A stretch of 64,000 nt of DNA, taken from positions 507,637-571,636 of the forward strand of contig VXAY01002246.1 in the NCBI GenBank assembly GCA_013399855.1, read 5' to 3'. Made by a program: the position numbers and the translations under genes. Below are positions 1 through 13,410 of this stretch, piece after piece (the first letter of the stretch is position 1; each line of letters opens with the position of its first letter). The stretch comes from Oxyruncus cristatus (taxonomy: Eukaryota > Chordata > Aves > Passeriformes > Cotingidae). The notes beneath the pieces are model-generated. The model worked only from the letters and a program-made list of their open reading frames with translations. It was not told where the DNA came from and searched no databases.

Positions 1-3000
1 ATCAAATTTTCCCTGATTTTAACCAGTGATCTGGCAGGCAGGCACACAGGAAACACCAGAACCAACACCATGAGTACACACCCCCCCACACTCAAAAATC
101 CCCACATGGCATTGCTTGCTACAGTAATTAATTAAAAAAATAACTTTCTGCCAAAGCTGCCGAATAGTTCAGGTTTAGTTCCACAAATTATGATTTATAG
201 TCCAAAAAAAATCAAATTGCATGGAATTACATTCAGGTAGAAAAATTCCCCCTGCCCCAGGTGGTTGATGCTCCTTTTTGGGGGGAGCCAGGTGAACCCC
301 CATTCAGGGCTGGGCATGGCTGGATCCTGTGGTCCTGCTGACGCGCCCCCGGAGAGCTGCCTGAGCTCTCCCACTGCCAGGAATGGCTCCATCAGCAGGG
401 CCTGGGGCTTGGCTCTGGGAGAGCCGGAGCTGCTGGGCTGGCAGGGGACACTGCAGATCCCCAAGGCACCCAAATTTCCCTATCTCCACTCCCCTCCAGC
501 ACTCCCGGTGTCTTGGGGATGGGGCCATGGGACAGGGTGCCCTCGATGCTCTGTGTGCTGCTGGTGCTGGGAAGAGCCACGACTTTCCCATGCCCTCCTT
601 GGCTCTACAGGAAAATGAGTATGGGTTTGGACACATAGCGGGAGATGGGAGACAAACTCTTTCCAGGATGTGCCAGTGGGAATCGTGTCCACAAGCCTTC
701 TGCCATCCCACGGGAACCACGGCCACACCCACCCACCCACTGCACGATCAGCTTTGCATTGTGATACAAAACACTTCCCTGAGTCCTGCCTACCCCTAAC
801 AGCACAGACATAACCACGGCCCCATCCCTGGAAAGCACTCTGGAGATGGGGCAGGAAATGGCCATCCATGGGCCCTGTGTGCTCAGGAGCAGCCCTGGCC
901 TGGGGAAACACAGCTCAGTGCTCCAGAGCTGCAGAGCCTCGAGCAGAGGGGGCCACTGTCCGAGTCAGCACCATGCTGGCTCTGTCCGAGGGCTCCTGGT
1001 TAGGAACAGTGAACAGCACTGGGATACGGGTCTGCAAACTGGCACAGCTGCCCAAGGCAGTGGTGGAGTCCTCAGCCCTGGAAGTCTTCAAAAGCCGTGG
1101 AGGTGTGGCACTTGGGGACCTGGTTAGTGGTGGCCTTGGTGCTTGGGGAACAGCTGGACTCAATTTCAGAGGGTTTTTCCCTCCCTAGTGATTCTGTGAC
1201 TTTAAGTCCAGTTCCAGGCTGGATCTACAGAGCACACCCAGCTGTGATTCCAGCTCTCCCACTGACACACGGTGGAGAGTCCTCACCCGATGCCGGGGCC
1301 TTCCCAGTCCTCAAGGTTGGGGTCAGATCAACTCTGGACCTCACACCTGCTCAGCTCTTCCTCCAGAATCTCACCTTGGCTGTGGCCCTCCCTCCCGGGC
1401 CACCCCCCATCCTGCCCACCGCCACCACACGCACGTGGACGTGGAGGGGAGACGTGGCCACATGAAAGCACATCTCAGCATCGTCAGCCTCGGGGGCCAG
1501 GGACAGCAGGGCTGGGGGGGCACGGCCCAGACCCCACAGCAGGGTAAAAGGGGGGGGGCAGCCCCCCAGCTCAGCCCAGCACCACTGGCAGCAGTACTCC
1601 AAGCAGCCCTACCCCAGACTCCCGTGCCAAGGGGCCACGCTGGCCAACCCCACAAACCCTTCCCTGGCCACAGCCTGGCCTCACCCAGCAATAAAATATC
1701 TTCCACATCCAACTGGTTGGAAGGAAAATTCATTTGTGGAAAAATGTAGCAAAAGCAGTAAACTAAGTTTCCAGAGGCGGCAAATCCCTCTTTGGTGTTC
1801 CAGTTTTCCAAATGTCTTTGCTGCCCTATTCTCGCATGCACCCACACTAAAATTCACCATGTTCCATGGAAAAAAATTCCCCCAAAGCAAATTATGCACA
1901 CTTTAAAAGAGAGGGTTTGAAAGCCCCACTCCTCAAAATTTCTCCTTTGCAATGAATTTGGAACCTTTCAGGCTCTACTCCAGCAAGGAAGGAATCCAAA
2001 CCTGGAGCTCCTCTACTGCAGGGAACACTGTCCTCAGAGCTCCAGCTGGGACTGCCCAGATAGATACATACCCTCCAAACACAATTAATGGAGATCACAG
2101 GCAATGCTAGAAATTTCCTCGGCACCTTCCCTTCATGGGACGCTGGGCACAGCTGGGTACCAGGTGAAGTGGAAGCCAAGGCTTTCCCTGGTGTGGGGAA
2201 CATGGATCCTTCCTGGAGTGCGGCCGGCCCCGTGTACCACCCGCTCCTCCCGCCCGGCCAGGCTGCGGATCTGCACCGTCAATATTCACTGCTTATCTCA
2301 TCCCTGGGCCATTAATTAGCTTGCAGAGCAGCGGGCATCCAGCGCTCCCGCGCTCCCAGTTACATTTGGCCTAAGGAATTACACAGAATTACGAGCCAGG
2401 TGCCAAATCACAGCAAATCTGCGTGGAGCAGCGGCCAGGGAAATACTTGGCATGGCAGGAGCTCCCTGTGACAGCAGCCCCTCATTTACAGCAAGGATCA
2501 ACCCTCCAAGTGCATTTTGAACTGGAAAGGGGATGTGATATCTTCCCCATAGTGTTTGCATTGTGGAAAATTCCTCCTGCACAAAGACGAGGAGTCAAAG
2601 CCTTGATTCCGAGTTTGATTCTAACCTGGCCAGGAAGCTTGATTGCAACCAGGCTGGCAAACTTGATGGACACCAAACCAGGAACACACGACATCTGTTA
2701 CTGAAGGGACAGCAGTGACTGCCACAGCAGTGTGACCCCCTTGCAGCCACAGACCCCCCTCGCAGCTGCAGCGCCTGAGATGCCACATGCCAGGGCTGCT
2801 CCGACGCACATGCTGGGCTGTGAGGAGCCTCAGCTGGGCAAAGCACAGGAACACATTCCCGTGCTCCCCGCCAGGAGGGAGGGAATGTGACAGGGAGCAG
2901 TGGTGCCTGGCTCTCATGGTAGGGCTTTCCAAGTGCCAGGCTGAGCCAGAATTAAGGGGCTCATTTCCTCACAGGCTGACCCGTGCCCCAGGGTGCCTGC

Positions 3001-4376
3001 TGGGTGCCCATGGGCACCCTCCTGCAGTCTGCCAGCAGTGCTCGCACTGCCTCTCTGGAGCCTGCTTAGGCGGGAATTATGCAAGACCTGCAGAGCGGGA
3101 CCCAAAACCCACGGTGCCTCCTGCACGTGCCCAGCCCAGGCTGGCAGTGCCATGACCCTCTGGCTGCTCCCAGAGAAGGGCTCCTGCTGCCACTGTGCCA
3201 CGGCCACCCACAGGGCACACGGCCACGCTCCACACACCACGGTCAGGAGGTGAATCCAGCTGGCTCCTGCCCATGCTAAGAAGACTGGAGGTAGTTTTGG
3301 AAGCAATGGATGGGGATTTGCCCCCCAGGCTGGAAGCCAGCCCTTCTCCCCCTATCTGGCTCCATCCCATCCCTCCCGGCTGCTCCGGCACATCCCAGCT
3401 CCAGCAAACACCCCCAGACAAACACGCTGGAGGCTGCCAGCATCCACAACACGCTGCTCCAGGACACTTTGCCCACCCGAGAAAGGCGCAGCTGAGGGGG
3501 GGGAGAAACCCACTGCGGGGCCCACTGGGGGCTATGGTCTCCACGGCTGGGTCCCCAGCAGCCTTGGGGCCGGGGGAGGGATCCAGAGTCTCCCAGGGAC
3601 TCGCAAAGGCTTTGGTGTTTCCGCACTGATCACCCGCAGACATCAGCATCGGCAAAGAGCACTGCAGACCAGCACCGGCATGGGGGGCTTGGGGGACCCC
3701 ACTCCACTTCTCCCCCTGCCCAGGGAAGGGATAGAGGCACAAACTGCTCATGTGGGGAGCAGGAACAGGCTGAAATCTGCCTAAAAACAAGACCCTGCAA
3801 GCCCCCGCGCTGAGCACCGCACACCCTTCGCCATCCCGCGGGGCCGGAGGGGAGCTGTCCCTCAGCCCCCCGCAAACCACGGGGGCACATGAGGAGCGGG
3901 AAACAGTGAAGCCGCGTGGCTGAGCCGCGAATTGGCTGGAGCCGCCCCACGGGAGGCCCGGGGTCCCCCCGTCCGGGCCGCTGCCCCAAACCCCGCCGGG
4001 CCGAGGGGTCACTCGGCGGACTCGTGGGGGGCACAGGGCTCTGCAGCGCCACGAGCGGCCGCCGGGGGGCGCCCCGCGCCGCACCCCCGCGCTAATTACC
4101 GGCAGTTAATTAGCCGAGAGCTGAGGGTGGATGGGAAGGGGTGTGGGGGTGCTCCCGACAGAGCCCAACACCCCCACAATGGACTCACCCGCTGCCCTGG
4201 CACTGCAGTCTCCGGGAGCATTCCCCCTCCCCAGCACATACCCGGCCTCATCCTCATCCCCCCGCCCCGGTCACGCGTGGGGCAGGTCCCGGGCGACAGA
4301 AGCCCCGGGGATGCGAGACCTGGAACACCGCGGGGCATCCTCCCTTCCCCTCCGCGGGGTCCCCCTTATCGCCCAC
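1..4376 (-). other. RASGRF1: RASGRF1 intron 1, 5' part
   Basis: This stretch lies downstream of the first RASGRF1 coding exon on the minus strand and runs off the window edge. I see no second coding exon in it. It contains an AT-rich island around 2270-2410 and becomes CpG-rich from about 3800 towards the exon. Long open frames on both strands here, up to 335 codons, have low-complexity Gly, Pro, Ser and Arg composition and no recognisable domain. Confidence 0.75.
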
Positions 4377-4652
4377 CTGCTTCTCCAGGGAGTCCTTGGT
4401 CGAGAGGGGGGGCTTGGGAGAGGGTGCGCGGTCGCAGACGCAGCCCTCGAGCAGGTAGAGCCCCGAGGGCCGGGAGCTGGAGTCGGTCTCGAAGTAGAAG
4501 AGCATGTTCTGGAGAAGCGCGAACCACTTGGTGTGCCATTTCGTGTTGTCGGCGCTCCGCTTGCTCAGGTACCCGCGCCGGGCCCCGTCCTTCTTCGCCA
4601 GCAGCCCCAGGTGGGCGACGTGCCCGTCATTGAGCCGCATCCCCTTCTGCAT
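4377..4652 (-). CDS. RASGRF1: RASGRF1 first coding exon (Ras guanine nucleotide exchange factor 1), partial gene
   Basis: The exon encodes 92 residues beginning MQKGMRLNDGHVAHLG and ending in SLEKQ, followed by a consensus GTGGG donor on the minus strand. It matches the recalled N terminus of Ras-GRF1 closely, including YLSKRS, NTKWHTKWFALLQN and the SGLYLLEGCVCDRAPSPKP stretch, which is the start of the N-terminal PH domain. Ras-GRF1 is a neuronal, calcium/calmodulin-responsive exchange factor for Ras and Rac with PH, IQ, DH, PH and CDC25 domains. Only the first part of PH1 is here, and the remaining exons lie beyond position 1. The ATG at 4652 is the family start. The exon ends in phase 0, as expected for a junction after EKQ. 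The assembly gap begins 38 bases upstream of the ATG, so the 5' UTR is mostly missing. Confidence 0.95.
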
Positions 4653-4690
4653 CCTGCCGGCACCGCGCTCACATGGCCCCCGCCGCGGGC

Positions 4691-4965
4691 NNNNNNNNNN
4701 NNNNNNNNNNNNNNNNNNNNNNNNNNNNNNNNNNNNNNNNNNNNNNNNNNNNNNNNNNNNNNNNNNNNNNNNNNNNNNNNNNNNNNNNNNNNNNNNNNNN
4801 NNNNNNNNNNNNNNNNNNNNNNNNNNNNNNNNNNNNNNNNNNNNNNNNNNNNNNNNNNNNNNNNNNNNNNNNNNNNNNNNNNNNNNNNNNNNNNNNNNNN
4901 NNNNNNNNNNNNNNNNNNNNNNNNNNNNNNNNNNNNNNNNNNNNNNNNNNNNNNNNNNNNNNNNN
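4691..4965. other. Assembly gap (275 N)
   Basis: A run of 275 N within the RASGRF1 CpG island. It probably hides the 5' UTR and core promoter, which are the kind of GC-rich sequence often lost in short-read assemblies. Confidence 0.99.
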
Positions 4966-5024
4966 GGGGCCGCCGCCAGCACCGTCAGCACCGCCACCGC
5001 TCCGCGCCGCGCCGCGCCGCAGGG

Positions 5025-5430
5025 GAACCCCGGACCGAGAGAGACCCCTGGGCTCGCAGGACCCCGGGCACGCAGGCGCTCGGGACCCCGGGCCAGCACG
5101 GAATCCCATCCACAGTGGGCGCCCCGGGCCGAGGGAGACCCCCCGGGCACAGCTGGAGTCCTGGGCCAAGAGGAACCCCCAGACCAGATGAGACCCCAGG
5201 GCATAGCCAGAGCCCCAGGCTAAGAGGGAACCCCAGACTTAGAGCCCTGAGCTAAGAGGGACCCCCGGACACACGGGACCCCCAGAACAAGAGGGGCCCC
5301 TGGGCACGTGGGACCCCCCAGGAACAGCCATAGCCCCATGCCAGGAGGGACCCCAGACCAGATGGGAGCCCTGGGAATGTAGGGTCCAGGCCAAAAGGGA
5401 CCCTTTGGGCAGAAAGGACCTTGGGACAAG
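5025..5430. repeat. Degenerate GC-rich minisatellite upstream of RASGRF1
   Basis: Units of roughly 30-40 bases recur imperfectly, each built on a core such as AAGAGGGACCCCCGGA, AGGAGGGACCCCAGACC or AAAAGGGACCCTTTGG. The unit length drifts, so the array is old. It also causes the repetitive Gly/Pro open frames on the minus strand here. Its position just upstream of RASGRF1 recalls the unrelated tandem repeat upstream of mouse Rasgrf1, but I see no sequence kinship. Confidence 0.5.
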
Positions 5431-5856
5431 TGGCACAGCCGGACAGAGCAGATGGACCAGTTTCTCCGTTTATTTCCGTTTGTCTCATTCTTGATCCCTC
5501 TCCTCCATCCTGGCCTCGTGTGCTCTGCCAACCAGGGCAAAACCAGGAAAAATGGGCACTGGCTGCACCCGGAGCCTGTGCAGGAAAGGGAGTGCCCTGG
5601 TGCTCCCCATGTGCCGGGGAGGCTCCTGCATCCAGGAGCACTGGGTCAGCCAGAGGCCGTGGTGATGGGCACGTGTGAGACCTGTGGTGGCTGCGAGGTG
5701 GCACGTGAGCCCTGCGGCAGAGGAGCCGGCCCTGACCTGGGCCCCAAATGTGACAAAGCCCCCACAGACAGGGAGGGCAGCAGAACAACCCTGGTCATTT
5801 GCTTTATTTCTGCTGAAAATGCTGGCAGAGCTCCAAGGAACCCAGTGAGGTCATGG

Positions 5857-5870
5857 GTTGCCATGGTAAC
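5857..5870. promoter_or_regulatory. Perfect RFX X-box palindrome
   Basis: GTTGCCATGGTAAC fits the X-box consensus GTNRCCNNRGYAAC at every defined position. RFX factors bind such sites in ciliary and neural enhancers. It lies about 1.2 kb upstream of the RASGRF1 exon. Confidence 0.5.
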
Positions 5871-8800
5871 GGGAGCAAACGGGCTGGAATTGGGAAGGAT
5901 GCTGGCATTGCCAGGATGGAGCCACTCGGCCTGGGTACTGCAGGGACACGTGCCCATTGCCACCTCAAGGGACGCAGCCCAAGGCCAGCAGGGTGCCAGG
6001 TCAGTGACAGAGAGGGGCAGAGCAGGAATGGGGCCGCCCTCTGCCCTGCCCCCCCCGCCCTCCCACTCCTTTCCCCAGCTGAGTGTGCCCACTGTGCCCA
6101 GCTGCAGGTGGATTTCCCACCAGCACAGCCAACTTCCCTCTGTGGCCAGGGCTCTCCCTTTTTCCATGTGTCCAGCCTCATCTGTGAGGTCCCACATCCT
6201 GTTTCATTGCTGCAGCCTCCACTTGGCATGAAAGATGGGTCCCAGCATGGAGCAGAAGGTGCTCTCTGTGCCCAACCCGTCACGTGTGAAACAGTTCAGT
6301 GGCACAAGGAGACCCTTTGTAGAAGTCTGCAAAATTCTGGATGAAATAATAGCTGGGAAGCTGGCACTGCCAATAATTCCTGTACTGGATGGAAGCTGCC
6401 TGATGCCCTGGGAGCTGCCAAGCCCTCTGGCCAGCCATAGGACTGTGCCTGGAGATGCAGTGTGCCAGGGGACGTGGTGTACCTGGGGATGCTGTGTGCC
6501 CAGGGACATTCCCAGTGTGCCCATTGTCCTGAGGACAGCAGCACTCATGGCACCAGGGACAGGTTGTGGTGGGGTTGATGCCAGACACAGCAGCTGGACT
6601 TTGCTTTCCAATAGTGTTTGTTCACTCCTTGTGGAAGATGATGAGTGTGATGGAAATATCACTGACAGCTTTCAAGGCTCAAGCAAACATGGAAAGTTTG
6701 ATCCCTGGAACAAAGGGAAGTTTGTTTCCTGTGGGTGGCATTGCATCAGTCGATGGGGAGGTGTTTGCAGTGTGACCCTCCTGCTCCAGCAGCAGAAGGA
6801 AGCGATTCTCACGTCCCCAGGAGCTAGGAGAGCCAGCCTTGGCGTGCTGGCCATGGCACAGGGAGTTTGTCCAGAGTCAAGATTTCCAGCGTGTCTGAGT
6901 GCTTTAGTTGCTGCGGTTTCTTTGCTCTTCACTTCAAGGTTTAAGTGGTTCCTGTGGGCATCTGTCCTGCACACAGCCTGAGCAGACCCACAGGCAGCAA
7001 GATCAGGGACTGCACAGCACCTGAGGGCACAGGGCTGCTGGCATAGGAGGGCCGGGGGGCCAGGATTCTGCTCAGGACAGTGGGGGGCTGCAGGGGGCAC
7101 ACTGGGGGAAGGGGCTCCAGGACGGGGACAGTCACCAGCAGAGAGCTCTGAACATGGGGTGTGACGGGGTCTGGGGGACTGTGGCAGAGCCATCAGGGAG
7201 ACAGAAAAGCAGTGGGAGGCATGGCTCCCATGGTGTGTTAGGGGCTCGGGGGCTGTCTGACCCGCTGCCCTGACCCACTGGTGTGGCACAGGACAGATCT
7301 CTCAGTGCTCTCACCCAAAGTGCTCTCCCACCTTGGGGCTGAAACAAAATCTGGTGGTGCAGCTGGGGCAGGGTGGGGAGCACCCACTAAGGTTGGTGGC
7401 TGCATCCTCACTGTGCCACCGGCTCCCCCCCCACCACCATGGATGTCCCTTTCCATCCCTTGAGTCCCACTGGAGCTAAGCACACTCGGTGCCATTTGTG
7501 TGCAGTGCTGGAGAGGCACGGGGATGTGTAACTGGGGTCTCCTCGCCAGCACGAGGAGCCCACGAGCTCATTAGGCCAATTTGTCACTTAGCACCAAAGC
7601 CACCGGCAGGGGCCAGGAAGGGGCCGGCGGTGCCCAACCCCTGGGGCCATGGGCAGCCCTGCTGTGGAAATGGCCTCTTTGTTGACATTTTTTAACTGGA
7701 GAGCTCCAGGACTGTGATCATGCGATGTGAAATTGTTTCGGCAGCCCTTTGAACCGCTAAGCTGTTCCCTGGGAATCTCAGCGCCAGGGATGACAGCATG
7801 GTAGTTTATGACAGCAGCTCTCGCTTGTTCCTGAGCCCGTGGAGAGGGCTCTGGCACTGCTCCTGGCTCCTGGCTGGGGTGCCAGCTTCCTCACCTGAGC
7901 GGTGGAGGGGAAGAATTGCATCCCCACATTACATCAGGCCAAGGCTTGCTGCAATCCTTCACCCCTGGCAGAGGTGAGGGGCAGCATGAGGCACAGCAGC
8001 ATTCCAGGTGTCAGACCTGCCTTCCATGGCATAGGGTGATCCTTGCCTGCTTCAAGGCTGGCAGAGCATCCCCAAGCAGCCCTGGCCACGATGAGCAGCT
8101 TCTCTTGCCATAGGGACAGTCACTCTCCTGGGGCTACCAGTGCCGTGGGTCTCCAGTGGGTCTATGCATCCCAGCTGGCCACAGCTGTCCCTGTGCCACC
8201 TTGCTCCCCTGGGACAGTGGCACAGCATCTGCCCAGCCCAGCCACAGCACCCGGGCACAGAGAACAATCATCTCCGTCCCGGGGCAGGGTGAGGCAGAGG
8301 GGAGAGGTACCGAGCACCCCGCTGTGCACCCTGAGCCCCTGCGTCACCCTGAGCCCTTGCAACAGCCCAAGCGCTGTCCCCAGGGCTGCAGGAGGACACC
8401 CAAGGCTTGTGCCTGCCCCACCTTCAGGCTTGCCATGGCCTGGCATGAATCATTAGTATCTCCATGGACAGGGCTGTGTCCTGCCCAGGGACCAGGGCTG
8501 CCCTGCACACAGCCATAGCTGTGTGGGCTGATGCTGGCCACCGAGCAGGGACAGCACGGACACTGAGGTCACCAGGGAGCCAGGGTGAGGATGGAAGCTC
8601 TGCCACTGCGGGCGATGTGTCCAGAGCAGCCCTGTGCTGGGCTGCCCGAGCTGCTACAGGTGCCTCACCGAGCACACCCACAGCAGGGATTTGGCAACCC
8701 ACGTTATTTTTAGGCATTGCTGTGTTTTACAAGCCCTCAGAATGCGTTACAGCTGAGAGGGATGTTCTATATCCGTGTGGTGCTGCTCTCCATAGGCTGG

Positions 8801-9627
8801 GGTCCCTGCTGTTACACACAGGATTTGCCATCTGATGGACAGAACAGCACTGAATCCCCCTAGGCACTGCAGCTGCAGGATTTTAAAGCCATTTTCTGTC
8901 CCTACAGGTACAAAGTACCATTAGGCACAACCTTCCCTGCTCCCTGTGTCTGACTGTGTCACCTGGCTCCATGCTGGGCGTGCATGCCTGCGCAGAAGAT
9001 GCTGGTGGCATGGCTGGATCACCTTGGACAATCCGTCCTGGGGCTGGACGTGCCGTGTCCGAGCAGGTAATCCCCAGGGACGCTGGGATTAGCCCTGGGG
9101 AGCAAGGTCAGCACCAGCACTCCTGAGAACAGCCCAGCCAGGTTCTGTCATGTGTCCTTGCACACCAAAGTCCATCGCTAATTAAAGATTTAATATCCAA
9201 ACCTCTGGAAGTGACTCATTCCTTATTGTTGTGGAGAAATCCTTTCTCCCTGTCTCTCCACCAGCTGATTTGGAGATCAGTGAAATTGCCCCAGTCACAG
9301 ATGGCACTACCAACACGCCAGGTGACGCAGGAGGCCGTGGGCAGGCCACAGTGTCGCTCACTAGACCAGTTATTGCCCCACTTGCCCCATGGCAAAGGCT
9401 CTGCTGTCAGTCCCAGCATCAGCCACTTACACGGGTGCTGGGATTATCCTCACCAAGGGCATGGTGTGCCCATGGAGCTGCTTTGCCAGCTGTTTGCCTG
9501 GCAGCTGCCCCAGGAGCCATCAGACAGGGTCATTACACTGCAGGGCTCTGTGGCAGCACCTGGCTGCACTCAGGGAAGGAGCCAGACAAGCCCCTGAGAT
9601 CCTGGGAATGAGGAGCTGCAGGCCCAG

Positions 9628-9712
9628 AGATCACAGAATCACGGAATGGTTTGGGTTGGATGACCTTAAGGACCATCTGGTTCCAGTCCTCTGCCAAGGA
9701 GTGTTCTGACGG
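9628..9712 (-). mobile_element. CR1 LINE 3' fragment
   Basis: Contains AGAATCACGGAATGGTTTGG and then the sequence leading to GACCATCTGGTTCCAGTCC, the inverse complement of the avian CR1 3' terminus. Only the last 85 bases or so remain, a typical 5'-truncated copy. Confidence 0.8.
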
Positions 9713-12700
9713 CCAGGGAAGAGTCCCAGGGTCAGGCAGCATCACCCACAGGGAGTGGGAAGCCAGCAGGCTTCAGGAGGTCCTGCTCCCTCCTTGGGAG
9801 GGAGTAAATTGGGGTAATTCAGCTTCCCCATCCAGAGCCATCACTCTGCCCAGCCGGGCTCCCCTGGGCCGCAGGGGCTGGGGACGCAGACCCCAGGCTG
9901 ATTTCTGCCCACAGCACTACCCCCAGCACATGGTGCAGCGGCCACAGACAGGATGGTGATGGGGCCCACCTGCCACCAGCACCCTCATCATCCCGTGGGG
10001 GACGATGACCCTGCTGGCCCACGCTGGCCCTTGCCACAGACAGCACGTGGCTGCTACTGCAGCTGCCTGTGCAATGCATCAGCAACATGCTGTGTCCGCT
10101 CCTCCACTCCCAGGATCCGTGCAGGGATGGGCTCGATGCCACAGTAGCTGCCAGCCCTGGCACCCGTGGCACTGTAGGGGGAAAAGGACCCAGGGGGGTG
10201 CAAGGGCTCATACTGTGCTGAGGACTCTGAGCCTGTTGTGGGAATCCATCAGATTCCCGGTGCAGCTGCACCAGCGTGACTAACCTCACCCCTCGGAGGG
10301 AGGGAGAGGACCCCAGCTCCCACAGGCAGGATCCTGGCAGTGGGCACCCTCCATGGTGTTGCAGCAGGGATGGAGGTGCCCCCCTGAACCAAGCCCTTTC
10401 ACTGCTCCCATTTCCTGGAATGGAGACAACCCCAGACATGTCTCTATCACTCATTAGCTTGTTTATTTAGATGGGAGAGAGAGATCCTCTCCGCATCCAA
10501 GTTCACCATCCCAGGATGAAAGTGCTGCCCCCACTGCCCTGTACCCACTGAATCCCCTTCCTAACCCACAGCCCCTGGCACTGACCCTTGTTTCCAAAGC
10601 AGGGAAATTTTGCACACAGTTACGGTGCCTCAGGGAGTTTTTTGGTGATGCAGCTCCTACCCTCACAGGGAGGGCACACAGACTTCTCTGAGCTCACACG
10701 GGCCATCCCTCTCAGAGCAAGGAGAGGCCTCAGGGCTTCTCGTCCCTGCTGGGTGTTACCTGTGGCTCTGTCAGTAAATGGGCATGAACATGGGCAGGGA
10801 ATGAGGAGCCCCAGAGACGCCCCAGATCCATGGCAAAAGGGACCAAAACCCTTCCCTGGAGCCCAGCAGGGAGAAAGTGCTGAAGTTTGGCAGCCGTGGC
10901 TGGGTTCTGCATTACAGTGGGATTTGCTGTAACAGATTCCCATCAGTCACAGGAAAGTGATGGATTTATTTTTAAACGGATTAAGCATCTGCTGCTGACA
11001 GAGCACATCTCGGCATCGGCCGGGCACTGAGCAGTGCCCGTGGGGGAAAGGCAGCAGGAAAACCGCGGGAAGGCAGCGCCCAAGTTTGGCTGGCTCAGAG
11101 ATATGTGTTAAGATCACTTGAAGCCAAATGTCAGTGTCCTGTCAGGGCTCAGTGACACTAGGACTCCCAGCCCCACAGGCTGCCCAGGCGGGCACTGCCA
11201 CGGATGCAGCTGCCCAGGACTGAGGGATGTTTTCCTGTCCGTTATAGAAACAAATAAAACAAAATATTTGCTAATTCAGGGAGATTCTTCTGGATAAGGC
11301 AAATTAATCAGCCGTGATTCATTCTTCTGCTCTCCCTGGGACAGAGGCAGGTTGGGGATTAGGGAGGTGACTGGAACACTGCGGGCACGTGAGTCGGTGC
11401 TGCTGAAGACTCAGCTGCCTGGGTCCAGTGGAAGTCACAGGCTGCAGCGCTCAGGGCAGCAGAGGATCAGTCACAGGCTCATTCAGGTGTTCTAATGATC
11501 CAAGAATTAGTCAGGAAGCACTTAGGAGCTGGTTTGTTTAATTCCCTTTCCCAGGCATAGGCCCTCTCCAACGCCTCCCATGCAGCTCGAAGGGAGATGG
11601 AGTGTTTTTCCCGTGTTACTTCTGGATCCATCGCTCACTAAAAATAAAGCTGACTTTTCTGCAGCGGGTGAAAACCGGTGATAAAAATCCCCATGAATAC
11701 TTCATCAGGCTGCCTGCTTTCCCATGGATTTTCTGTCACCAGGGCAGTCGCTGCTGTTTCCAGCAGCCTCTGGTGCCTGGAAACCAGGACTGGGGGGAAC
11801 CCAAATCAATCACATCTGAAAGAGGGAATTTTCTACTAAATCCTACTACTCCCAGAGGCATTATCCATGCAGGAGCTCTGGCAGCAGCTGGAGGGAGGAT
11901 TTTACCCTAGAACACAGAGCAAGGGATCAGGGACCAGGGCTGGAGCACCCCAGCACGTTCCCTTCCCTAGCTGGAGCACATGCAGGAAACACCGGGCAAG
12001 GACAAGCAGCAAGAGGGTGAAAACTCAGCAGGGAAGATCCAGCTCCAAAGGTACAGGAAATTGTTGGAGCTGCAGGGACACTGGAGGCTTCGCAGACCAT
12101 TGGCCAAGAGGTTTGGAGATGTGACCTCATTGCAGGGCTCAGCACCTTCTCCCCTCCCCAGAATGCTGTGCTTTGGGGTCCCAACGCAGGGGAACCACCG
12201 GTCCCTGCCCCTCACCAGCCCCCGTCCCAGTATTTGCTGGCTCATGGCATCGCTGAAGGCACCCGGCACACAGGGAAGAGGTTTCCCCCTAAAATAAGGC
12301 CTGAAGACTGACATCCTCATTGCCTCATGTCTGCCTGAGCAGACACTGAATCATCCCACAAGCTGGTATTTAAAATAGCTGAATTCCTCCTTTTAGCAAG
12401 AATATTGCTCAGCCCAAAGAGAAGGAGGAGGCTGAAGGGGACCTGCTCACTGTCTCACTGCACACGTGCAGGCACGATGGAGGCACCAAAGGGTTTGCAA
12501 GAGTCCCCAAGGGTCTGCAGCGCTGCAATGACCACACACCCGATGGCTTTGCTGCATGGCTCAGACAGAACATCGCTCCCAGCACAGGCAGCTGCCCCCC
12601 ACCCTCTGTTGTCATCCCCACGGATGCTCCAGCTCACAGGAGTCACCGGTGCTGTGCCCCTGGCAGAGTGCCGGTGGCAGCGGTGTGCCGGTGGCGTGCC

Positions 12701-13156
12701 GAGCCCTGCCGCAGGGACCGGCACAGCTCGTCCTGCCTGACCTAGTTAGAACCAGCAGCAGCAAGATGCAGCTCTGGGAGAGCAGAGCCTGCTCAAATCC
12801 AACAGCACCAGAAGCGTCCCGCCCTCCCTCCCTACTTCTCTCCCGGGGACCCACAGGCAGCCCCTGCAGGAGTCCCAGTTCACCTTCCACTGTGCTGCCC
12901 TCCCGTGGCAGGGGAATTCCATGGGTCTGTCCCGAGCCCCTTCCTGTTGTCAGGGTTCCCTTCCAAGACAGAGGCACGTGAAGCCAGACCTGCTTTCCAA
13001 CATCAGGCCATATCCTCCCCGCCGGTTTGGACCCAGTCCTCACACACACAGGGCTGCATTAGCTCTCATCAGATGCAGCATCCAGAGAGATTCCAGGTTT
13101 GCCCTTCCCCACTCAGGGAGGTTTCCCAGTGCACCCTGCTGTTAGGCAGCTTTGTT

Positions 13157-13410
13157 TCAGGGAATCACAGAGTGGTTTGCATTGGATGAGACCCTGAAGC
13201 TCACCTTGTTCCACCCCCTGCCATGGGCAGGGACACCTTCCACTATCCCGCGTTGCTCCAAGCCCAGTCCAACCTGGTCTTGGACATTTCCAGGGATGGG
13301 CCAGCCACAGCTTCTCTGGGCAACCTGTGTCAGGGCCTCACCACCATCACAGGGAATAATTTCTTTCTCATATCTAACCTGAACTGACCTGTTTCCAGGT
13401 CCCTGCCTTC
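13157..13410 (-). mobile_element. CR1 LINE 3' fragment
   Basis: Inverse CR1 tail with landmarks GGGCAGGGACACCTTCCACT, GTTGCTCCAAGCCCAGTCC and CAGCCACAGCTTCTCTGGG, extending into the AATTTCTTTCTCATATCTAACC part of the 3' UTR-like region. It is 5'-truncated. Confidence 0.88.

Larger units (their letters stand above)
3830..5060 (-). promoter_or_regulatory. RASGRF1: CpG-rich RASGRF1 5' region (CpG island)
   Basis: GC- and CpG-dense sequence surrounds the first coding exon and continues on both sides of the gap, as with CGCGCCGC-type runs at 4975-5030. This is the expected promoter position. The transcription start cannot be placed because most of the 5' UTR falls in the gap. Confidence 0.6.

Noticed and set aside
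5025..5430. Possible counterpart of the mouse Rasgrf1 imprinting repeat
   Set aside because: Similar position only. Unit length and sequence differ, birds are not known to imprint this gene, and the array is degenerate.
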